From the NCBI RefSeq assembly GCF_002204745.1, contig NZ_NIRR01000019.1, positions 21,492-85,491 of the forward strand: a stretch of DNA of 64,000 bases, in the 5' to 3' direction. The notes under the pieces were generated by a model. The model had not been told where the DNA came from. It was given only the letters and a program-made list of their open reading frames with translations, and did no database searches. Both the position numbers and the translations under genes were made by a program. Of this stretch, positions 58,420 through 64,000 are shown one piece after another (the first letter of the stretch is position 1; each line of letters starts with the position of its first letter). The stretch is from Hymenobacter amundsenii. GTDB taxonomy: Bacteria > Bacteroidota > Bacteroidia > Cytophagales > Hymenobacteraceae.

Positions 58420-60135
58420 CTACCAGCCCAGCACTTCCCGCAACGGCTGGCCGGTGCAGGCGCTCGGCTCCTGAATGTGAAGCCAGCGGGCCAAAGTGGG
58501 TGCAATATCGGTAATCTTTGCCGGAGCCGACGACTGCCCCTGCCGCACGTGCCAGCCCCAGAACAGTACCGGCACATGGGTGTCGTAGGAGCTGGCCGAG
58601 CCGTGGGTAGTGCCCTTGCTGACGGGGAACGAGTACGATTCGAGCCAGCCCGGAGCCAGCACCACCAGCACGTCGCCGCTGCGCTTGGGGAAGTAACCGT
58701 TTTCGAGGTACATCAGCATCCCGCTTTCCCAGTGCGACTTCTGCACGTCTTCGGCCGCCAAGGCCCTGGTTACGCCCGCGAAGCCCAGCATTAGCTCGGC
58801 CGTTTCGCGCTGGAGCTGGTAGAGGTCGAGCTTTTTCTGGGCGATGAGGGGGCGGTTGAGGTAGACCTGCTCGTTTTCGTAGCTCAGCACCCACTTGCCG
58901 GGACCGTGACGGCGCACCAGCAGTTGCTGCAGCGAGTCGCGCATCAGGCCGGGGCCCACCGAGCCGGCGGGCAGCTTGTGCTCCAGCAAGAAGCTGGGCG
59001 AGTGGGCCGCGCCGTGGTCGGCGGTCAGGAACACGAGCGTGTTGCCCCGGCCCAGGGTTTTATCGAGCTGCTCGAACAGGCGGGCCAGGTCGCGGTCGAG
59101 GCGCAGGTAGGTATCTTCGGCCTCGATGGAGTTCGGCCCGAATTGGTGCCCCACGTAGTCGGTACTGCTGAAGCTGAGGGCCAGAAAATCGGTAACTCCG
59201 CGCTGGCCCATCTGCTCGGCCCGCAGGGCTTCGAGGGCGAAATCCAGGGTCAGGGAGTTGCCAAAGGGCGTCGAGCGAATGAGGTCGAGGTTGCGGACCG
59301 GCGCAGTTTTCTCGCCGGTGGCTTCCAGCGCCGCCTTCACGGCAGTGGGCAGCTGGGCGCTCAGGGTGGGCAAATCGTGGGGGAACACCGGCCGGGCTTC
59401 GCCCCGGAACGCCGACTCCCAGGCCACGTCGTCGGGCGAGCTTTCGGTGTACTGGCCGATGGGCAGCAGCGTGTTCCAGGGTTGGTCGAGGTACTGAGCT
59501 GCCCGGTTTTCGGCGTTGAATTTCGCGGCCCAATCGGGCAGCTGCTTCAGGTAGAAGGTGCTGCTGATAAAGGCGCCGTTGGTGCCGTCGTACCAGTAGG
59601 CAGCGTTGGCGGCGTGGCCGGCCGGCAGAATCGAGCCCCGGTCTTTGATGCAGATGCCTAGCACCTTACTTTCAAAATTAGACGCCAGCCGCAGCTCGTC
59701 GGTGATGGTAGTAGCCAGCAAATGGTCGGGCGACTGTTGGCCGGCCTCCAGCGAGCCACCCACCGGCTGCACACTCTTATCTTCGGTAACGTAGGTGCCC
59801 CGGCCGGTTTCGCGCACCAGCCAGTTGTTGCCCACAATACCGTGGCCCGAGGGTGTGGTACCGGTATAAATACTGGCGTGGCCCGGCCCAGTATAAGTAG
59901 GGACGTAGTTGTAATGGGCGTTTTCGTAGCTGAACCCCTCGCCCAGCAGCCGCCGGAAACCGCCGCTGCGGTACTTGTTCCAGTAGCGGTAGAGGTAGTC
60001 GTAGCGCATCTGGTCCACCACGATGCCCACCACCAGCTTGGGACGTTCCAGCACGGCGGCGGCGGGTTTTTTCCTCTGGGCGAAGGCGGGCAGCGTCAGG
60101 GTTGCGGCCAGCAGCAGGGTTAGGGGTATTTTCAA
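58420..60135 (-). CDS. exported alkaline phosphatase (PafA-like)
   Basis: A 571-residue periplasmic phosphatase of the type I phosphodiesterase/nucleotide pyrophosphatase superfamily. Signal peptide MKIPLTLLLAATLTLPAFA. Metal ligand Asp41 in VGIVVDQMRYDY. The nucleophile threonine lies in PTYTGPGHASIYTG (Thr80 or Thr82; Thr82 more likely). FLTADHGAAHSP carries further metal ligands. Size matches PafA of Bacteroidota (about 545 residues). Hydrolyses phosphate monoesters. Confidence 0.88.
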   Translation of the reverse strand: MKIPLTLLLAATLTLPAFAQRKKPAAAVLERPKLVVGIVVDQMRYDYLYRYWNKYRSGGFRRLLGEGFSYENAHYNYVPTYTGPGHASIYTGTTPSGHGIVGNNWLVRETGRGTYVTEDKSVQPVGGSLEAGQQSPDHLLATTITDELRLASNFESKVLGICIKDRGSILPAGHAANAAYWYDGTNGAFISSTFYLKQLPDWAAKFNAENRAAQYLDQPWNTLLPIGQYTESSPDDVAWESAFRGEARPVFPHDLPTLSAQLPTAVKAALEATGEKTAPVRNLDLIRSTPFGNSLTLDFALEALRAEQMGQRGVTDFLALSFSSTDYVGHQFGPNSIEAEDTYLRLDRDLARLFEQLDKTLGRGNTLVFLTADHGAAHSPSFLLEHKLPAGSVGPGLMRDSLQQLLVRRHGPGKWVLSYENEQVYLNRPLIAQKKLDLYQLQRETAELMLGFAGVTRALAAEDVQKSHWESGMLMYLENGYFPKRSGDVLVVLAPGWLESYSFPVSKGTTHGSASSYDTHVPVLFWGWHVRQGQSSAPAKITDIAPTLARWLHIQEPSACTGQPLREVLGW

Positions 60136-60312
60136 GGCAGAAACGGGTTGAGCCGCGGCGCCGGGGCCACGGGCGGTTCAAGGGGCAAAGGTAACCCACC
60201 CCGACGGGAGTTGCGTAGGCCTGTACAAGCATCCCCCCCCCGGCCCCCGGCCCCTCCCCTCCGGGAGGAGGCGGGGGGTTGGAGTCCGCCGCTGAACGTA
60301 ATCCCCTCAACT

Positions 60313-61089
60313 ATGCCCAATACCACTCCTTACGCCCTCATTTTCGATATGGATGGCGTGATTATCGACAATACCGCAGACCAGGCCCGCGCTTTCCAAC
60401 TCCTGTTTCGCGACCTGGGCCTGACCACCAACGCCCGCCGGCTGCTGCGCCGGCTCAACGGCATGCCGGCCGGCCAGATTCTGAAAAATGTGTTCACCAA
60501 CCCTGTGCCCAAGCAGCAGCTGGAACAGTACGCCGCCCAGCGCGAGCTACTCTACCGGGTGCTCTACTGGAACAAGCGGCAGGCGCTGCCCGGCTTGCGC
60601 AACTTCCTGCAGGCGGCCCGCGCCGCTGGCTTCCGCATTGCGTTGGGCACTGGCTCGGGCGACGATACGATCAGCTACATTCTCGACCACCTCGACCTGC
60701 GCCGCTACTTCGATGTGGTAGTGGGCAAAGACGACGTGCCCAAAGGCAAGCCCCACCCCGATACATACACCGTTACGGCCCGCAAGCTGGGAATTCCGCC
60801 AGAGCGGTGCCTGGTGTTCGAAGATGCCCTGCTGGGCGAGCAAGCCGCCTACCGGGCCGGCATACGCTGCATCGGCGTGAGCACCACCCTCCAAGCCACC
60901 GACTTCCAGGCCCCGCTCGCCGTCATCCCCGACTTCACCCACCTCACGCCCCAGCTGGTATTAGAGCTATTAGAGCAGCATCCCGAAACGCCTAAGCCAA
61001 GCAAGCAACTGGCCAAGCGCAGTACATGCAGGGGTAGGCGGTGGCTACTCCTGCATGTACTGCCGCTTGGCCGATTATTGCTGATCTAA
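60313..61089 (+). CDS. HAD-superfamily phosphatase/phosphomutase
   Basis: A 258-residue HAD protein of the beta-phosphoglucomutase-like subfamily. Nucleophile Asp12 and Asp14 in LIFDMDGVIIDN, helical cap (about 25-95), motif II GTGSGDDT, motif III lysine in VVGKDDVPKGKPHPD and acidic motif in LVFEDALLG. The natural end is likely near residue 234. The last 24 residues (from about KQLAKRSTCRG) are encoded by a palindrome (61011-61073), and the stop lies 15 bp inside the opposite-strand T9SS gene. ATG 60313 gives normal N-terminal placement; the frame opens 165 bp upstream in GC-rich repeat. Confidence 0.85.
   Translation: MPNTTPYALIFDMDGVIIDNTADQARAFQLLFRDLGLTTNARRLLRRLNGMPAGQILKNVFTNPVPKQQLEQYAAQRELLYRVLYWNKRQALPGLRNFLQAARAAGFRIALGTGSGDDTISYILDHLDLRRYFDVVVGKDDVPKGKPHPDTYTVTARKLGIPPERCLVFEDALLGEQAAYRAGIRCIGVSTTLQATDFQAPLAVIPDFTHLTPQLVLELLEQHPETPKPSKQLAKRSTCRGRRWLLLHVLPLGRLLLI
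61011..61073. repeat. palindrome overlapping the HAD 3' coding end
   Basis: Arms GGCCAAGCGCAGTACATGCA(GG) and (CC)TGCATGTACTGCCGCTTGGCC (61011-61037, 61046-61073) form a strong hairpin between two convergent genes and lie fully within the HAD open frame. Probably a bidirectional terminator or captured repeat. Confidence 0.85.
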
Positions 61090-63258
61090 AACCAGGCGCA
61101 AGTACTGCTTACCGGTTCGCACCACGTACAGGCCCGTTGGCATTCCGACCCGCCGGAGTTCCAGCCGCGCCGTGCCCGTCTGGTCGGCCACGACCGAAAA
61201 TAAAGGTCGGCCCAGTACATCGAATACCCATACGATAGCCCCCGCCGGCGCGCCCGTGAGCGTGGAAACGGCAGCCGTAGGGTTAGGTGTAAGCATCAGC
61301 GTCACCACTGGAGCGAGCCGGGCTACCATAACCACGGCTGAGTAAATAGCGGTACCATCGAGGGCCACTTGCCGCAGCCGGTAGTAGAGCGGGCCCGTGC
61401 CAGCCGGCAGGGCCGCGTCGCGCAGCTCATAGCTCCGCTCCGTGCTGCTATTACCGGCGGCGGCCACCTTGCCTATTGGATCGAAAACGTTGCTGTCGGT
61501 GCTCCGCTCCACCTCGAAGTAGCTACTGTTTATTTCTGCACTCGTCGTCCATGTCAGCTTCACTACGGCGCTATTTTCGGCGACTGCCCAGAAGCTTAGT
61601 AACTGCACCGGTAGGGGCACGAGATAGTCGCTTGCGTAGGCAAACTGCTGCACCGACCCACTGGCCCCACGGGTAGCTCCGTTCGGCGGAAAGCGGCTCA
61701 CGAAGGGGTCGGTGCGGGAATCGCCATTAGCTCCCGGAGCCACGTTCAGGCTACCAGGCCCCCCGGTAGTATAACCAATATAGCCACCGCCACCACCACC
61801 GCCGGGCCCCTCGGTTTCGTTGGGGCTGGCGGCATACCGCCCTTGGCTGCCGCCGGCTCCACCAGTGGCGGCGAGCGTAAGGCCCGACAGTGCCTTTTGC
61901 GAGTTGATAACGATGCTACCGCCACCACCGCCACCGCTGGCCGCATCGCTGATGGCACTGATGGATCCCGCCGAAGCCCCTTCTGCCCCGTTGGCCAGCA
62001 GGCTGCCGCCGCCGCTAACCGTACCGGTAGCCACCAGGTAAATCAGGCCACCACCCGAGCCCCCATCTCCCGAATTAAGGTTGTTGCTATCACCGGCTCC
62101 ACCGCCGCCGCCCAAGAAGAGGCGCCGCTGGCTGCCGGCACGCGGGGTACTGCCCGAGCCTGCATTGAGGCCGCGCCCCCCACGCCCTCCCACGTTACTG
62201 CGGTTGTTTCCGCCCGGCTGGCCGGAGCCCACAACAGGGCTGTTCCAGGCAGCATTGTTGGGCCCCAATAAAAGCGGGTTCTGGTTGGCCCCCGAATAAG
62301 AGTAGCCCCCGCGCCCACCACCCTCACTGCTGGTGGTAGCGAAGGAGGGGCTTTCCAGCCTCCAAGCGGCATCGTAGGCGTTGCCGGGGCCACGGTCGGG
62401 GTTGCCCAGCCCGGTGTAGGCGGCCGGATTGGCGCTGGCGTTCGAGCCGCCGCCGCCGCCGGCATTATGGGAGTTGCCGCCGCCGCCGCCGTTAGCCGGC
62501 GCGCCGCGACCATAGCGGCCGGAAGTGTAATCGGCCTGGTAGCCAGCAATGCCCTCACCCTTTTCACCGCCATTAGCTGGATTAGGTGAGCGGTAAAGTG
62601 TTACCAGGGTGGGCTCCGGGGCCGATTGATTGTCGCCGATGATGGAGCCGCCCCGAAAGCCCTGGCCGCTCACGTCGATTTTAGCGCCGGCTGATACTGT
62701 TAGGTCGCCTGTTACTATCAGGGCCACCACGCCCCCGGTCGTACCGTTCCAGGGGGCCGCCACAATAGAGCCCGGCGCATTAATAGTCAATCCCTTATAA
62801 ACAGGCATCAGCACTGCCTGCGCCTTGCCGGCAACGGTATAGGAGTTGGTAAGGGCGCTACTGAGTGTCAGGATGTATGGGTTGGAAGCATTACCGCCCG
62901 TGCGACCAACAATAGTGCGGACTTCGTATAGCCCGGCGCTATTCGCGTTGGTCACACTGCCGTAGCTTTCTCCCTCGTTCTGGTTGATGGCCGCGCCCTG
63001 CATCTGCACCAGAAAGATGGAACTGCCCACAGTAAAGCCGGAGCCCATACTGGCCGGTAAGCTGATGGTAATGGTTCCGGCGGCAGCATTAGCGGCTAGG
63101 GCGCTGTAGCTGTTTACCACCGAGTTGGCCGTATTGATAGTGCTCTGGGCCAAGACCGAAGGAGTTCCCCACCAAGCCGCGATGAGGAATAAAATAGCGA
63201 CCCGTAGCAGTTGGCGGCTCACTTGCCTGGAGATGATGGTAGGGCTCAACGTCATCAT
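61075..63258 (-). CDS. glycine-rich T9SS type A sorted surface protein
   Basis: A 727-residue exported protein. A signal peptide (MMTLSPTIISRQ...VLAQ, about 1-38) is followed by a domain of Ser/Ala/Gly beta sequence. An extensive glycine/asparagine-rich region (about 215-525) contains runs of five or six Gly and GGGG(G/S)N motifs. The C-terminal T9SS sorting domain (about 655-727) has VVTLMLTPNPTAAVSTLTG and GRPLFSVVADQ then LPTGLYVVR-like MPTGLYVVRTGKQYLRLVL. It is probably attached to or released at the cell surface. ATG 63258 is preferred to 63330 because it begins the signal peptide. Confidence 0.85.
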   Translation of the reverse strand: MMTLSPTIISRQVSRQLLRVAILFLIAAWWGTPSVLAQSTINTANSVVNSYSALAANAAAGTITISLPASMGSGFTVGSSIFLVQMQGAAINQNEGESYGSVTNANSAGLYEVRTIVGRTGGNASNPYILTLSSALTNSYTVAGKAQAVLMPVYKGLTINAPGSIVAAPWNGTTGGVVALIVTGDLTVSAGAKIDVSGQGFRGGSIIGDNQSAPEPTLVTLYRSPNPANGGEKGEGIAGYQADYTSGRYGRGAPANGGGGGNSHNAGGGGGSNASANPAAYTGLGNPDRGPGNAYDAAWRLESPSFATTSSEGGGRGGYSYSGANQNPLLLGPNNAAWNSPVVGSGQPGGNNRSNVGGRGGRGLNAGSGSTPRAGSQRRLFLGGGGGAGDSNNLNSGDGGSGGGLIYLVATGTVSGGGSLLANGAEGASAGSISAISDAASGGGGGGSIVINSQKALSGLTLAATGGAGGSQGRYAASPNETEGPGGGGGGGYIGYTTGGPGSLNVAPGANGDSRTDPFVSRFPPNGATRGASGSVQQFAYASDYLVPLPVQLLSFWAVAENSAVVKLTWTTSAEINSSYFEVERSTDSNVFDPIGKVAAAGNSSTERSYELRDAALPAGTGPLYYRLRQVALDGTAIYSAVVMVARLAPVVTLMLTPNPTAAVSTLTGAPAGAIVWVFDVLGRPLFSVVADQTGTARLELRRVGMPTGLYVVRTGKQYLRLVLDQQ

Positions 63259-63550
63259 AAAGCGCTTAAATAGTTTACCAACTGACTCCCTGCTTTCAAC
63301 CACGCCATTCCTATCCATCAACCATTCCAAAGATATAATTATGTAGTGATATTATCTAATAATTTATACGATTAATTCCAAAACAAATGCAACAAACCAT
63401 TAATAATAAAATATATAACATAAATTGCATATTAACTCAAAAACGATGCTTTCGCGCCTTTCAGTCATAACACCAAGGGTGCTGTCAGCACTTAACTGGG
63501 TGCCAAGTGCTTAATAGGAATGTTCCGGGCTTATGCTCAACGTTAATGGT
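63259..63550. other. AT-rich intergenic region
   Basis: About 290 bp, AT-rich to 63460, upstream of the T9SS gene and abutting the transposase remnant. No gene or RNA seen; likely holds the promoter of the T9SS gene. Confidence 0.5.
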
Positions 63551-63841
63551 CTATCTTGGGACTTCCGCAAAACGGAGGATAGCCTGGGCCGTTTCGCGAC
63601 GCAGATAGTCGTCGAGCAGCCCTTGCTTGAGCTGGTATACGGTTATGGCCGTCTGGTATGCTATTAGTTTGAGGCTGGTCCAGGCGCGTAGGGCCGTGGC
63701 CATGTGGTTGCGCTGACTGCGGCCCAGCCGGCACTAGCAGGGCTGTAGGCCATTGAGGTGTTTAGCTTCGCGGTGGAACTGTTCAATCAACCCGCGGACG
63801 TTGCTTTCTTACTCAGCAGCGGCCGTGTCATCTTGTGCTAG
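63551..63841 (-). pseudogene. decayed C-terminal fragment of a DDE transposase (IS701-like)
   Basis: Reading leftward, the frame gives LAQDDTAAAE*ESNVRGLIEQFHREAKHLNG, then LQPC*CRLGRSQRNHM and ending LLDDYLRRETAQAILRFAEVPR*. The iEqFHREaK...CxCR...QRNH pattern is that of IS701/IS4-type transposases, catalytic Glu included. Two in-frame stops (TAA at 63809-63811, TAG within PC*C) and loss of everything upstream of 63841 make it non-functional. The missing N-terminal part is cut where the next element begins. Confidence 0.8.
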
Positions 63842-64000
63842 AGGCTGTTATGGTCTAGTAGTGTAATTTGGGGTATTGCACAGCAAAGAGCATACCCCAG
63901 TGACGTATTGGATGCGGAATGGACGTTTGTAGCACCCTATTTGGCCCTGGTGCGGGAAGAGGCGCCGCAACGCGAGCATGCGCTGCGCGACGTGTTCAAC
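63841..64000 (+). mobile_element. left end of an IS5-like insertion sequence, cut by window edge
   Basis: GAGGCTGTTATGG at 63841 looks like an IS5-family terminal repeat. An open rightward frame (63875-64000) gives AYPSDVLDAEWTFVAPYLAL then REEAPQREHALRDVFN, the typical N-terminus of IS5-group transposases (PSDLTDAEWxxxxPxL...LRDVxNAL). No ATG, GTG or TTG is visible in this frame before the homology, so the true start is unclear (ATT at 63875 possible) or expression is frameshifted. Confidence 0.7.

Overview
The window looks like a chromosomal segment of a Hymenobacter-like member of the Bacteroidota (Cytophagales). The evidence is high GC with strong G/C third-position use; a MurF-alanine racemase fusion; a C-terminal type IX secretion (T9SS) sorting domain; families largely confined to this phylum (DUF5686, DUF4142, DUF4230, DUF4834, YfhO); few Shine-Dalgarno sequences; and several promoters with the Bacteroidota -7 element TAnnTTTG. 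Genus is inferred from overall resemblance, not from a marker gene.

Layout. 1-4.6 kb: a leftward housekeeping cluster (partial exported protein, CBS-domain protein, alpha/beta hydrolase, PabA/TrpG-type amidotransferase, CvpA, YqeY, membrane protein). 4.7-8.3 kb: rightward pdxJ, then selU/mnmH, selD and a small membrane protein, a selenium-to-tRNA module. 8.4-12 kb: a TPR histidine kinase without a partner regulator, a hydrolase and an RsmI-type methyltransferase. 12-14.5 kb: feoAB. 14.6-19 kb: an exported CarboxypepD_reg-type protein facing an OmpA lipoprotein across a long inverted repeat, then murF-alr. 19.1-28 kb: YfhO, PLP deaminase, DUF4230, peroxiredoxin plus DsbA-like protein, RecX, DUF5686. 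28-37 kb: DUF4834, FkbM methyltransferase, tRNA-Thr(CGT), DUF4142, OmpA lipoprotein, DUF389, SDR, a small HExxH protein, an NlpC/P60 peptidase, a YkvA protein and an acyl-carrier-like protein. 37.3-44.9 kb: a TetR-TolC-adaptor-RND efflux operon with a four-helix-bundle (S23/IVS) gene lodged inside it. 45-49 kb: ispF, M28 peptidase, lutB-like protein. 49-50.7 kb: an AT-rich start leading into a three-gene split HipA system (HipB, HipS-like, HipT-like kinase). 50.7-63.3 kb: membrane protein, sdaAA, msrB, a lipoprotein, nnrDE, a UbiA-like protein, ppa, an alkaline phosphatase, a HAD phosphatase and a glycine-rich T9SS cargo. 63.5-64 kb: a decayed transposase cut by the left end of a second, IS5-like element that runs off the window.

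The two most interesting local systems are the HipBST-like toxin-antitoxin operon, which has two matching 16-bp palindromes flanking its promoter, and the S23-type gene inserted between the adaptor and permease genes of the efflux operon and bracketed by inverted repeats. A second theme is the wealth of small intergenic repeats: GTCATGCT palindromes, AGCTGTT heptamers, GGTAGG palindromes and GAAGCGGCGCTTC palindromes. Some of these have become part of coding sequences, in the adaptor signal peptide and the HAD C-terminus. Most other genes are ordinary core metabolism and envelope functions.
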